NCBI GenBank assembly: GCA_031376425.1
Contig: JANMDR010000048.1
Span: forward strand, 1-64,000
Direction of reading: 5' to 3'
DNA from: JANMDR01 sp031376425
GTDB lineage: Bacteria; Pseudomonadota; Gammaproteobacteria; Burkholderiales; Usitatibacteraceae
Length of the DNA stretch: 64,000 nt
Made by a program: the position numbers and the translations under genes. The notes below the pieces were generated by a model, which had not been told where the DNA came from, ran no database searches, and saw only the letters and a program-made list of their open reading frames with translations. This document shows positions 1 to 8,282 of the stretch, piece by piece. The stretch's first letter is position 1. Every line of letters starts with the position of its first letter.

Positions 1-26
1 AGCATGATGGGGTTTAGGTCGAACAT
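1..26 (-). CDS. 5' end of a gene running off the left edge
   Basis: Reading leftward on the minus strand, an ATG at 26-24 opens a frame (M-F-D-L-N-P-I-M) that leaves the window. An AAGAGG-like ribosome binding site lies 8-14 bases upstream. It follows the GbsR-type regulator on the same strand after about 70 bases, so the two may be co-transcribed. A 7-bp hairpin (CACTGTG / CACAGTG, 59-75) sits in the gap. Eight residues are too few to name a product. Confidence 0.4.
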
Positions 27-97
27 GATTTTTGCCTCTTAAGAATTTAAAGATGCCTCACTGTGCTTCACAGTGCCTCAGCGCGTCTCAAGCGAAG

Positions 98-649
98 TTA
101 TTTTCCCGATACGATTTTTAGTTTGTCTTTCATTTCTAGCAACTTTGTTACCTTAGAACCCATTTTCATCAGTTGCTTCAAGGTGTCGGGTTCTAAACGA
201 TGCACTTCGTTAAACCATAAGGTGACCATTTCTATAAGGTCATGCATTTCTTTCATGCGCTTTTGCGCATATTTGTCTTCTGGATTGGTCGCGCCGCGCA
301 AAATAGCGTCGCGCAACATGCTTAGTGTGGGATCAATTTCGCGTTTACGACGTTCATCAGCAAGCGTGCGAAAAATCGCCCAAATATCTTCCGGCGCGGT
401 GAAATACTCACGGCGGTCATTAGGTAAATGCTGCAGTTTGGTGAGTCGCCATGACTCCAGTTCTTTCAGACCCATACTCACGTTTGAGCGAGAAAATTGC
501 AGGGCATCGGCAATTTCATCGGCATTTAAAGGCCGCTCAGAAACATAGAGCAAAGCGTAAATTTGCCCCACCGTGCGGTTAATTCCCCAACGGCTGCCCA
601 TTTCACCAAAATGTAGGACGAAATCTTGACTAAGCGGAGTCATATTCAT
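98..649 (-). CDS. GbsR/MarR-family transcriptional regulator
   Basis: A 183-residue winged-helix DNA-binding protein. The segment around residues 25-75 has the helix-turn-helix pattern of the GbsR branch of the MarR superfamily (GQIYALLY, then LNADEIADALQFSRSNVSMGLKELESW), followed by a wing with NDRREYF. The rest is helical and probably serves dimerisation. It is transcribed away from an MFS transporter gene, and an 18-bp perfect palindrome lies 20 bases upstream of its start, an arrangement typical of an autoregulated repressor that also controls a divergent transporter. The ligand cannot be told; GbsR relatives often sense osmolytes, but no osmolyte synthesis gene is nearby. A second ATG two codons in is an equally possible start. 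Confidence 0.85.
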   Translation of the reverse strand: MNMTPLSQDFVLHFGEMGSRWGINRTVGQIYALLYVSERPLNADEIADALQFSRSNVSMGLKELESWRLTKLQHLPNDRREYFTAPEDIWAIFRTLADERRKREIDPTLSMLRDAILRGATNPEDKYAQKRMKEMHDLIEMVTLWFNEVHRLEPDTLKQLMKMGSKVTKLLEMKDKLKIVSGK

Positions 650-668
650 AATGTCTTTCTTTCTGAAT

Positions 669-686
669 TTTCAGTAATTACTGAAA
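669..686. promoter_or_regulatory. Candidate operator palindrome for the GbsR-type regulator
   Basis: TTTCAGTAATTACTGAAA is a perfect 18-bp palindrome between the divergent regulator and MFS genes, 20 bases from the regulator start and about 140 bases from the transporter start. MarR/GbsR dimers bind inverted repeats of this size. Assignment as operator is inference from position and symmetry. Confidence 0.55.
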
Positions 687-826
687 TTATAGCACTTTCA
701 ATATGTATCGCAAGAGATTTGTGGTGGTAGTTTTGCACTGTTCAAATCTGGGTGCGATGCAACACATTTGTTCCCAGCTGGATTCAGCGATAATGGCGAA
801 TAACTTTAAAAAGATGGAGGTCAATC

Positions 827-2068
827 ATGGTTTGGCGCTTAGCTCTAGTGCAGTTATTTTTCACTTTAAACTGGACCGTGTATGTAATTTATCTACCTGG
901 ACTTTTAAAGCAAGCCGGCCTTGATGCGAGCATGTTGCCGTGGATATTGATTGCCGATCAGCTCATATTTGCCGCGATGGATTTTTATTTGGGTCTGTGG
1001 CTTGATCGCGGTAAGCAATTGCTGGAGAAATTTGGTAAATGGCTTTTAGCGGCAGTGGCGCTAGCGTGCGTGCTATTTGCATCGCTGCCGTGGCTTGCCA
1101 CTTCGGCACCGCCGAGCGTACTTATTTTGGCGGTGCTGCTGTGGGTAATTGCATCTTCGGTATTGCGTGTACCTCCTTTGTTCTTTATGTCAAAAGCAGT
1201 TGCGGCAAATCAAGAAGATGGCAAAGCATACTCGATAGGTTTTGCTGGGTATCTATTTGGTATTGGTGTTGCGGGTGCCGCAGCACCTTACTTGACGATT
1301 ATTTTAAAAAATATTGATCCGGTCTTACCGTTTGCACTGGCCAGCGTCGCCTTGCTTATAGCAACGCTAGCATTACGCCCCATGCTGAAAATAGCGAGCA
1401 GTAAAGATGAAAAATCAAAGCTGGCGCAAGTGTTAATTATTGACTTCAAGTTGGCATTGCCCTTGCTTCTTGCAGTCGCTTTATTCGCGTTTGGCGTGCA
1501 AGTCCATGTGGCGCTCAACTCTGCAAAATACTTTACGGCGATACACACGGCTGCCGCCTTGGAATGGCTCATGCCCTTATTTTGGGTGGGGTTTAGCGTA
1601 GCTATGTTTCCAGCCTCGCAATGGCTGAAGCGGCGCACGAATAGCGACGATCACATGGCACAAATTGCCAGTGCCACTCAAGTGATTTGGCTAGCAGGAA
1701 TTTGCGGTGGTGCGGCACTCATTGCCTGCGTGTTTGCAACAACCCTGCCGCTACTTATTGGGCTGCAAGTTGTGGCAGGCGCGGCTTGGGCCACCGTAAT
1801 GCTGGCGGTATTTAACGCCGTAAATGCCATGGGCAAAGCCAGCGCACCAAGTGAGACTGGGTTATGGTTGGGCGCAGCCTTAGCGCTTATGGCGATGGCT
1901 ACTGCAGGCCGCATTGCCCTAGTGTTGATGCTGAGTAGCAATCCAAATCTAGCCAATTTTAAACTTCAGCTACCGTGGGTAACGTCAATTTTTTGGCTCT
2001 TTGCGGCGGGTTTGGCATTTATTTTTGCGCGGTCTATTTATCGCAGAATAGCTAGCGATTTACGCTAG
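827..2068 (+). CDS. MFS transporter
   Basis: A 413-residue polytopic inner-membrane protein with about twelve hydrophobic helices, the size and rhythm of a major facilitator. The loop after helix 2 carries a D-R-G-K variant (LGLWLDRGKQ) of the MFS loop 2-3 motif, and a longer charged stretch near residues 190-205 (LKIASSKDEKSKLAQ) fits the central cytoplasmic loop. The start is set by an ATGGAGG site 6 bases upstream of ATG 827. An earlier overlapping frame beginning at 703 has no such site. It is divergent from the GbsR-type regulator, which probably controls it. The substrate is unknown; export or uptake of a small molecule sensed by the regulator is a reasonable guess. Confidence 0.85.
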   Translation: MVWRLALVQLFFTLNWTVYVIYLPGLLKQAGLDASMLPWILIADQLIFAAMDFYLGLWLDRGKQLLEKFGKWLLAAVALACVLFASLPWLATSAPPSVLILAVLLWVIASSVLRVPPLFFMSKAVAANQEDGKAYSIGFAGYLFGIGVAGAAAPYLTIILKNIDPVLPFALASVALLIATLALRPMLKIASSKDEKSKLAQVLIIDFKLALPLLLAVALFAFGVQVHVALNSAKYFTAIHTAAALEWLMPLFWVGFSVAMFPASQWLKRRTNSDDHMAQIASATQVIWLAGICGGAALIACVFATTLPLLIGLQVVAGAAWATVMLAVFNAVNAMGKASAPSETGLWLGAALALMAMATAGRIALVLMLSSNPNLANFKLQLPWVTSIFWLFAAGLAFIFARSIYRRIASDLR

Positions 2069-2149
2069 AAATTCTGGTTATAGACAAAACGCTGTAGGAG
2101 ATTAAACTGTGGGTGAGCCTTTATGGATATAGAGGGCGGTTGCAGAAAT

Positions 2150-2764
2150 TTAAGGCTTGCGTAGCAGGCTTTCTATTCTTGTCTGCAGCGCCGGAACTAC
2201 TTCCTTTGCAAACCAAGGATTTGCTTTGAGCCAAATATTATTGCGTGGACTGGGATGGGGTAGAGGGAGTATGGTCGGCCATTGTTCACGCCAGTTTTTC
2301 ACTTTTTCGGTTAGGGTATTGAAAGCTGAATTTTTCATATGCCAATTCATCGCATACTGACCCACAACCAGCGTGAGCTCGATATTAGGCATATGCGCTA
2401 ATACGGCTTCCCGCCAAGTCGGTGCGCATTCAGGGCGTGGGGGGAGATCGCCGGATTTGCCGGTACCGGGATAACAAAAGCCCATTGGCAGTATTGCAAT
2501 CGTGCTGGCGTCGTAGAACACATGAGCGCTAATGCCCATCCATTGACGCAAGCGTTCGCCGCTGGCATCGTCAAACGGTACGCCGCTTTCGTGGACACGC
2601 CGCCCCGGTGCTTGGCCCACGATTAGAATGCGCGCAGTCGTGCTAATTTGCAGGATCGGGCGCACGCCGTGGGGCAGGTGTGCAGCGCAAAGGCGACAAG
2701 CGCGAATATCCTTGAGTAAAATTGGCAATGATGCATATTGTTTGCCGGCGCTCTCGGGCTTCAT
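2150..2764 (-). CDS. Uracil-DNA glycosylase superfamily protein
   Basis: A 204-residue protein of the UDG fold, which removes uracil or other damaged bases from DNA. Motif 1 is GQAPGRRVHESG with FDDASG after it (residues 50-69) and motif 2 is HPSP (170-173). Four cysteines at 23, 26, 97 and 113 reproduce the CxxC plus C-x15-C spacing of the iron-sulfur cluster in family 4 UDGs, so a [4Fe-4S] cluster is plausible. The gene begins at an ATGA overlap with the stop of the upstream glutathione-transferase gene, so the two are translationally coupled. The exact subfamily, and whether it acts on uracil, cannot be fixed by eye. Confidence 0.85.
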   Translation of the reverse strand: MKPESAGKQYASLPILLKDIRACRLCAAHLPHGVRPILQISTTARILIVGQAPGRRVHESGVPFDDASGERLRQWMGISAHVFYDASTIAILPMGFCYPGTGKSGDLPPRPECAPTWREAVLAHMPNIELTLVVGQYAMNWHMKNSAFNTLTEKVKNWREQWPTILPLPHPSPRNNIWLKANPWFAKEVVPALQTRIESLLRKP

Positions 2765-3390
2765 TGCACTTGTGAGTTTTGCCGTTCAATGCAACGATTG
2801 CACCACGCTGTAATGCCTGGGTATTGCGTGGTGTCAACACCCATAGCACTAATCCAGCCAATGAACGTGTATAAATGGATATCGGCTAGACAATATTGAT
2901 CTAATAAGTATTGCTTATTGATGAGTGCAGCGTCGAGTATTTTCAAGCAGGCGACAAGATCAGTTTTTGCTGTTGCTAATGCCGCTAAAGTTTGCTGTTC
3001 TGGTGGGACGTCGACTTCTACTGCGCCAATTTGGTCTGGGGGTAGAGCGGCTGAGTATCTGCCTGCCGCTTCAGCTAAACGTACATTGCCCCAAACAATC
3101 CATTTCATGGCTTCGCCACGCTGCGGCATTGCCGCTGGATATAAGCCAGCGGCAATGCCGAAAACTTCTCCTAGATACATGGTGATAGCAGCGGATTCCC
3201 ACAGAATTACACCGTCGTGAATGAGTGTGGGCACTGTACCATTGGGGTTGATTTTTAGGTAGGCGGGCGTTCTGGTTTCGCCTTCGCTAATATTCAATGT
3301 AATGCGTTCAGACGTTAGACCAAGGGCTGCAAGCACAGCATCGGTGACACTCGCGGTAGAAAATGGTGCGTAGTAAAAAGTAAGACTCAT
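2761..3390 (-). CDS. Glutathione S-transferase family protein
   Basis: A 209-residue cytosolic GST. The N-terminal thioredoxin-like domain (residues 1-80) has Y-Y-A-P-F-S at the place of the catalytic Ser/Cys/Tyr, the cis-Pro segment NGTVPTLI, and the glutathione-binding ESAAI motif near residue 66. The C-terminal helical domain carries ADIHLYTFIGW, like the N-capping box of the family. Its stop overlaps the start of the uracil-DNA glycosylase gene (ATGA). The substrate is unknown; pairing with a DNA-repair gene suggests a stress-defence unit. Confidence 0.9.
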   Translation of the reverse strand: MSLTFYYAPFSTASVTDAVLAALGLTSERITLNISEGETRTPAYLKINPNGTVPTLIHDGVILWESAAITMYLGEVFGIAAGLYPAAMPQRGEAMKWIVWGNVRLAEAAGRYSAALPPDQIGAVEVDVPPEQQTLAALATAKTDLVACLKILDAALINKQYLLDQYCLADIHLYTFIGWISAMGVDTTQYPGITAWCNRCIERQNSQVQ

Positions 3391-3496
3391 AAGTAATTTT
3401 GGTGAGGTTCCACGGATACTGTCTGGTAGTTAATCTGGCAGTTAGTCCGGCGGTCAAAAAGGAGTCGATTATGCTGTTGGTATACGCAGCATCATT

Positions 3497-5737
3497 CTAA
3501 TGTTGCGGTGTTTTTGGATAAGCCGGTGTTTTGTCATGGTTCAATAATAACGCAAGGGTTTTGCTAAAAACAACGCTGAACTGCGCATCGCCACGCGTCC
3601 AATCGTTGAAGGCGCACGCAAAATCCAGCTTCCCGACCGTCGCAGTGGAACGCTTGTACACGCCAGCTGCAAATTTATTGGCCTCGCCTAATGTGGGGTA
3701 GGTGTGAATGGTATTGAGAATGCCTTCTAGCCCAAACCCGTGCTTCATAGCGGCCACAAATTCCACCAATAGATCTCCAGCGTGCTCACCTACAATAGTG
3801 GCTCCCAAAATTTTGTCGCTGCCTTTGGCGGTAATTACTTTTACAAAGCCATGCGCTTCGCCATCGGCGATAGCACGGTCAAGATCATCCATACCGTATA
3901 TAAACACGTCATGGGCAATTTTCTTTTCAATCGCCTCTTGCTCGTTTAAGCCGACACGCGCTACTTCTGGATCGGTAAAGGTCGCCCAGGGCACTACCGA
4001 GTAATCAACTTTAAATTTCTTAAACTTGCCAAATAGCGCATTGACTGCCGCATACCACGCCATATGCGCAGCGGTGTGAGTAAATTGATATGGTCCTGCG
4101 ACATCGCCGCAGGCAAAAATATTAGGGTAAATAGTTTCCAAATAGTCGTTGGTTTCTACTACGCGTTTAGCGGGTATGCCAAGTTCTTCTAGGCCAAATC
4201 CTGTGGTGTTGGCAATGCGCCCAACCGCACACAAAATCTCGTCAAAAGCGACACGCTTATCAACGCCATCTACTTCAGTAATTAGATATTTTTCGCCATT
4301 TTCGATTATTACTTCTTTGGCTTTATGGTTCACTAAAACAGTGACGCCCTCTGCTTCAAACTTTTGTTTTACGATGGCCGATACCTCTGGGTCTTCGCGT
4401 ACCATCAAGCGTGCACCCATCTCAACCTGCGTTACGTTCGCACCAAAGCGCGCAAAGCACTGCGCTAATTCGCAGCCGATAGGCCCGCCACCCAGCACCA
4501 CTAAGCGTTTTGGCAACTCTCGTAGCGCCCACACATTGTCTGATGTGAGCGGCTTCACCTGCGCCAAGCCTGGTATTGGTGGCACGAAGGGGCGTGCGCC
4601 AGTGGCGATCACAATATTTTTTGTAGTCATGGTTTGCTTTTTGCCTTGTGCATCAGTAATTTCTACTTCCCAGGGTGTGAGTATTTTTGCTGATCCGGCG
4701 ACGCAATCCACGCCTAATGCCGAATATCGTGCGACGGAGTCGTGTGGTTCAATGGCGTCAACAATGCCTGAAACCCGTTCCATGACATCGCGAAAATCCC
4801 ACTGCGCATCAGCTTTGGCAATACCAAATTCCTTTGCACGTTTAATGTGATTGAGTAGCTTGGCAGTGCGGATAAGCGCCTTTGACGGTACACAGCCAGT
4901 GTTGAGGCAATCGCCGCCCATTTTGTGCTTTTCAATAAGCGTTACTTTGGCTTTAACGGCGGAAGCGATATACGATGTCACCAGTCCCGCTGAACCAGCA
5001 CCAATGACGATTACATTGCGATCAAACGTACGTGGTTTTTTATTTTGCCAAGGAGCGTAAATTTTCTTCGCGGTGTAGGTGCTGATTATTTTTTTGGCGA
5101 TGATCGGGAATATACCTAGCAATACAAACGCAAAGATAAGGCTTGGGGAAAGTATTCCCTTGAGGGACGTAATGCCTGCTATTTGTGTTCCTGCGTTAAC
5201 AAATACGATAGTGCCTGCCAACATGCCCAACTGCGATATCCAGAAAAATGTCCATGTTTTGATCGGCGTTAAACCCATGACTAAATTGATGAGAAAAAAC
5301 GGAAATGCCGGCACCAGCCGTAAAGTGAATAAATAGAATCCGCCTTCTTTCGCGATACCGTCATTGATGGCTTTGAGCTTATCGCCAAACTTATTCTGAA
5401 TGCTTTCGCGTAGCAAAAAGCGCGACGTTAGAAATGCAAGGGTAGCGCCGATGGTTGAGGCAAACGAGACAATTACCGTGCCTAATACCACGCCAAAAAT
5501 TGCGCCGGCCACTAAGGTCATTACGGCGGCTCCAGGAAATGAAATAGCGGTAGCGGCAGTGTAGATCAAGAAAAAATAAGCAATCGTTAACGCGGGGTTT
5601 TCACGATAATAATCATTGACAGCAGCCTGTTTAGACTTGAAATAGGCTAGATCAAAATAATGAGCAAGATCAAAATAAAAAAATGCGAAAAGAGCTATTG
5701 CAATCGTTGCTAGGATGAGTATTTTTTTGCTTTTCAT
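3497..5737 (-). CDS. VTT (TVP38/DedA-type) membrane domain fused to a flavoprotein disulfide reductase
   Basis: The first ~240 residues form a TVP38/TMEM64-like membrane domain with several helices (FPGAAVMTLVAGAIFG, then RLVPAFPFFLINLVMGLTP). The remainder is a complete class I pyridine nucleotide-disulfide oxidoreductase like mercuric reductase or lipoamide dehydrogenase: FAD motif GAGSAG, redox-active pair in GGDCLNTGCVPSKAL, NAD(P) motif GGGPIG, second FAD motif ACGDVAGPY, and the C-terminal H-T-Y-P-T-L-G-E that supplies the His-Glu dyad. There is no MerA heavy-metal domain and no C-terminal cysteine pair, so mercury reduction is not supported. An upstream GTG at 5785 is possible. I prefer ATG 5737, directly before the membrane segment; neither has a strong ribosome site. 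Confidence 0.9.
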   Translation of the reverse strand: MKSKKILILATIAIALFAFFYFDLAHYFDLAYFKSKQAAVNDYYRENPALTIAYFFLIYTAATAISFPGAAVMTLVAGAIFGVVLGTVIVSFASTIGATLAFLTSRFLLRESIQNKFGDKLKAINDGIAKEGGFYLFTLRLVPAFPFFLINLVMGLTPIKTWTFFWISQLGMLAGTIVFVNAGTQIAGITSLKGILSPSLIFAFVLLGIFPIIAKKIISTYTAKKIYAPWQNKKPRTFDRNVIVIGAGSAGLVTSYIASAVKAKVTLIEKHKMGGDCLNTGCVPSKALIRTAKLLNHIKRAKEFGIAKADAQWDFRDVMERVSGIVDAIEPHDSVARYSALGVDCVAGSAKILTPWEVEITDAQGKKQTMTTKNIVIATGARPFVPPIPGLAQVKPLTSDNVWALRELPKRLVVLGGGPIGCELAQCFARFGANVTQVEMGARLMVREDPEVSAIVKQKFEAEGVTVLVNHKAKEVIIENGEKYLITEVDGVDKRVAFDEILCAVGRIANTTGFGLEELGIPAKRVVETNDYLETIYPNIFACGDVAGPYQFTHTAAHMAWYAAVNALFGKFKKFKVDYSVVPWATFTDPEVARVGLNEQEAIEKKIAHDVFIYGMDDLDRAIADGEAHGFVKVITAKGSDKILGATIVGEHAGDLLVEFVAAMKHGFGLEGILNTIHTYPTLGEANKFAAGVYKRSTATVGKLDFACAFNDWTRGDAQFSVVFSKTLALLLNHDKTPAYPKTPQH

Positions 5738-5828
5738 ATCGCTATTTTTCTGATCTAAAAGTGGGGGTCTTGATGGTTTGTGCACACGAATGGAGCCCGC
5801 AAATGCAGCATGTACCTACGGTATTTTC

Positions 5829-5866
5829 ATTAACAGCACGCAAACAGTAATTTGCGTGCTGTTAAT
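5829..5866. repeat. Perfect 16-bp inverted repeat (hairpin)
   Basis: ATTAACAGCACGCAAA (5829-5844) is matched exactly by its reverse complement at 5851-5866 around a 6-base loop. It lies between two minus-strand genes, just after the stop of the EF-hand gene. No T-run follows the stem on either strand, so it is not a textbook intrinsic terminator. It may stabilise the mRNA 3' end or act as a weak terminator. Confidence 0.65.
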
Positions 5867-5880
5867 TCAAGCTACGACTT

Positions 5881-6309
5881 CTATGCGCCTGAGCGGAGTA
5901 GCTCAGCTAAGAACATTTGTACCTGTGCCTGATCAATCATCGCCTTTTTAGCGGCATCGGCTTTGGCGAATGCAGATTCGATTTTTTTCATCATGTCCGC
6001 TTTGGTCATCATTACAGCCGGTTTAGCCGGTGCTGCATTACCATCGCTCTTTTTAATATCTAGTAAGAAGTCCATGAAGGCCTTAGAGTCAACCATGCCG
6101 TCCTTGTTTGTGCTTGCGGCCATTGCGGCGTTAGCACGTTTCATCATTTCCGCTTTTGAAACCATGCCGTCTTTATTCATGTCTGTCATTTTTATAAAGC
6201 GTGAAATATCCTCAGGCGAGGCTTCCCCTGCAGTTGCTGTGGCTGAAAGACCAAATAGTGAGGTGAATACGACAGCGGCCATTGCGAATTTTGCGAATTT
6301 CGTTTGCAT
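5881..6309 (-). CDS. Exported EF-hand protein
   Basis: A 142-residue protein with a clear signal peptide (cleavage expected after ATATA near residue 27) and two EF-hand-like loops: DMNKDGMVSKAE (about 43-54), which keeps the D-x-N-x-D-G-x-V-x-x-x-E calcium pattern, and a weaker STNKDGMVDSKAF. The rest is rich in Ala, Lys and Met, with a low-complexity NAAPAKPAVMM stretch. It is divergent from the ECF sigma factor gene of the neighbouring bufferin locus, with a shared 256-base promoter region, so metal-stress control is possible. It may buffer calcium or another divalent metal in the periplasm; that is inference. Confidence 0.8.
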   Translation of the reverse strand: MQTKFAKFAMAAVVFTSLFGLSATATAGEASPEDISRFIKMTDMNKDGMVSKAEMMKRANAAMAASTNKDGMVDSKAFMDFLLDIKKSDGNAAPAKPAVMMTKADMMKKIESAFAKADAAKKAMIDQAQVQMFLAELLRSGA

Positions 6310-6565
6310 AAAAGCTCCTTAGTGGTTAAACAATTTTTTGGATTTTAATGAAGCGTTGAAAATTGCGTGCAATCTACAGTTACGCTTCATGTCCATAGGT
6401 CGTGCCACGGTTGAAAACCTTACACTTTTTGTATTTCTACGATCCTCTTGGGTCATTATTTTTAGCCGCTATTTGCTAGCAGCGGTAGTGCATAGAGTCA
6501 ATTGTTGTGAGGTACAATTGAACGCGCTGCAAACTGCAATGTAACTGGTAACGCAAGGCAACCTA

Positions 6566-7180
6566 ATGGGGATGGTTATGACGTTGGCCGTACACGATAA
6601 AAATGCTCTTTTTTTAGAAATTGAATCGCATCGCGGTTTCTTAATACGCTATGCAACAGCGAAGTTGCGTGAAAAAAATGAAGCTGAGGAAGTGGTTCAA
6701 GAAGCCCTATTGGCGGCACTTTCTGGCATTGAATCATTTAGCGGTACTGCAACCTTGCGCACATGGCTAACAAGTATTTTGAAGTACAAAATTATTGATT
6801 TTCAACGTGGCGCCTATAGCGACCGTGAAAAGTTTGTGCAACCCCCAAATAATGCCGATGAAGGTAGCGACAGCAACGACCCACAATGGTTTGATCAATT
6901 TTTTGATGAGACTGGCCATTGGACCACCAGTTTTGGCCAAGGTTGTCAACCTGGTAACGCGCTGGAGCAAAAACGTTTGTTTGCTGCGTTTGAGCACTGT
7001 ATGGAAAAACTGCCGAAAACAACATCACGCGTTTTCTTTCAACGTGAAGTCATGGGCGAAGAAGTGGCAGAAATTTGTAAGGATGAAGGCATTTCTTCGT
7101 CTAACTGCTGGACGATGCTACATCGCGCACGTGTGGCGCTTCGTGAATGTTTAGAACGTAGCGGGTTTTGCAACGCATAA
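6566..7180 (+). CDS. ECF-type RNA polymerase sigma factor
   Basis: A 204-residue sigma-70 family factor of ECF type. Region 2 spans about residues 20-80 (EEVVQEALLAALSGIESFSG, then LRTWLTSILKYKIIDFQR), a variable linker rich in Asp, Asn and Phe follows, and region 4 lies near 140-195 (LPKTTSRVFFQREVMGEEVAEI, helix-turn-helix GISSSNCWTMLHRARVALRECL). It is followed 22 bases later by a zinc-finger anti-sigma gene. It faces the bufferin operon tail to tail and probably controls it. Three in-frame ATGs (6566, 6572, 6578) compete as start, and the GGGG run at 6568 could serve the last. Confidence 0.92.
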   Translation: MGMVMTLAVHDKNALFLEIESHRGFLIRYATAKLREKNEAEEVVQEALLAALSGIESFSGTATLRTWLTSILKYKIIDFQRGAYSDREKFVQPPNNADEGSDSNDPQWFDQFFDETGHWTTSFGQGCQPGNALEQKRLFAAFEHCMEKLPKTTSRVFFQREVMGEEVAEICKDEGISSSNCWTMLHRARVALRECLERSGFCNA

Positions 7181-7202
7181 ATGAAATAGAAAAGAGTATC
7201 AA

Positions 7203-7436
7203 ATGACCACACCAGTTTCGAATGAACCAGATTGCACACCCAGTTTAGCGGCGTCATGCAAAGAAGCCGCGCGCTTGATGAGCGAATCGCGGGATCGCGA
7301 ACTCGATGAAATTGAGCAGGCTGACCTTGAAGTACATTGGAGTGAATGCAGAAATTGCGTGCGTTTCGATAAGCAACTGAGTTGGCTATCTGATTTAGCG
7401 AAAAACTATGCGCTAGGACAGGGCGTCAGCAAATGA
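7203..7436 (+). CDS. Zinc-finger anti-sigma factor (zf-HC2 type)
   Basis: A 77-residue soluble protein with the anti-sigma zinc-binding pattern: Cys in SCKEAARLMSES near residue 19, then H-W-S-E-C-R-N-C (HxxxCxxC) near residues 45-52. The helical SRDRELDEIEQADLEVH between them matches the zf-HC2 fold. There is no membrane segment, so it would hold the sigma factor in the cytoplasm and could release it when zinc or the cysteines are displaced by another metal or oxidised. It is 22 bases downstream of the sigma gene and clearly in the same transcript. Confidence 0.88.
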   Translation: MTTPVSNEPDCTPSLAASCKEAARLMSESRDRELDEIEQADLEVHWSECRNCVRFDKQLSWLSDLAKNYALGQGVSK

Positions 7437-7502
7437 TCTCCGCGTTAGGTGCGATGTCTCTGAATTGGTGTTACGTATTTGAATTAACGCGTGCGCAACT
7501 TC

Positions 7503-8282
7503 TCAAACAGGCGTATCAGTAATTGCTACGAGCATTTCATTGTCCACCCATTTATGCATTGCAGTACCTAGTGCTGGCACGACATTAATCGTGGCATAGT
7601 CAGCCTGCAATTTATCGCACACCGCTGAAAATGGCATTCCTGATTGCAATAGCGTTATAGCTTCTGCCTCCATCGTGTCGATGGTCATAAAATGCGGTCG
7701 CAGATCGCGTCGCCATACTGTAACTATTGTATCGGTATTGAGTATTGCTGCAGCGGGCGGCGTTTGATTATGTGCCAATGCATCCCAAATGCCTGCGGCA
7801 TTGTGTTTAAGTGTGTGCATGGCAAGCGTTGGGTGAAAGTTAAAGCCGATGCTGGCCCATTGCTCCTGCGTAATACCGGCAAGATCGGTAAAGGTGAGCG
7901 GGGTGCGATTGGGGCCGTCAAAAGCGCAACGCATCATCCAATCAAGCTGTGCAATTTCTGCAACCTCGCCATCGTCTGGAAGCTGCAACCTTAAGTAATC
8001 GGAGAAACCGTTGCCGTAACGATTTAAGGTGCGTAATGCTGACGGTTGCGCCTCAATATAGCCACCTGCCATCTCCGCAAATGCATCATCACCCAAATAG
8101 CCCCACGTGTGCTCAAATACATCTTGCAGCACTTCAAGCAGCCGTGCGCGGTAGCTGTGATGATAAATATGCAGCCGTGCGGCAACGTCAATGCGTCCGC
8201 CTTCAACAACTTCGGTGCCGATACGATTAGCCTCGTTGTGGAGTAGGGCGATGAAGTTTTGTTGTAGTTGGGCAAGCTTCAT
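7503..8282 (-). CDS. BufC/HvfC-type partner protein (DUF2063)
   Basis: A 259-residue protein whose N-terminal ~90 residues match the DUF2063 putative DNA-binding domain (NRIGTEVVEGGRID, then RLHIYHHSYRARLLEVLQDVFE and WGYLGDDAFAEMAGGYI). In bufferin and related RiPP systems this protein pairs with the MNIO oxidase and is thought to recognise the precursor peptide. Here its start overlaps the stop of the MNIO gene (ATGA), as expected for a stoichiometric partner. It is the last gene of the operon and converges on the anti-sigma gene with only 66 bases between stops. Confidence 0.88.
   Translation of the reverse strand: MKLAQLQQNFIALLHNEANRIGTEVVEGGRIDVAARLHIYHHSYRARLLEVLQDVFEHTWGYLGDDAFAEMAGGYIEAQPSALRTLNRYGNGFSDYLRLQLPDDGEVAEIAQLDWMMRCAFDGPNRTPLTFTDLAGITQEQWASIGFNFHPTLAMHTLKHNAAGIWDALAHNQTPPAAAILNTDTIVTVWRRDLRPHFMTIDTMEAEAITLLQSGMPFSAVCDKLQADYATINVVPALGTAMHKWVDNEMLVAITDTPV

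Noticed and set aside
703..924. 73-codon plus-strand frame before the MFS gene
   Set aside because: No ribosome site and it overlaps the MFS start, which has a good ATGGAGG site.
4149..4850. 233-codon plus-strand frame inside the flavoprotein gene
   Set aside because: It lies fully opposite the strongly supported disulfide reductase domain, is Ser/Thr/Pro-rich like an antisense shadow, and has no ribosome site.
3497..5737. Mercury resistance (merA)
   Set aside because: Redox pair and nucleotide motifs fit the superfamily, but there is no C-terminal Cys pair, no heavy-metal domain and no mer genes nearby.
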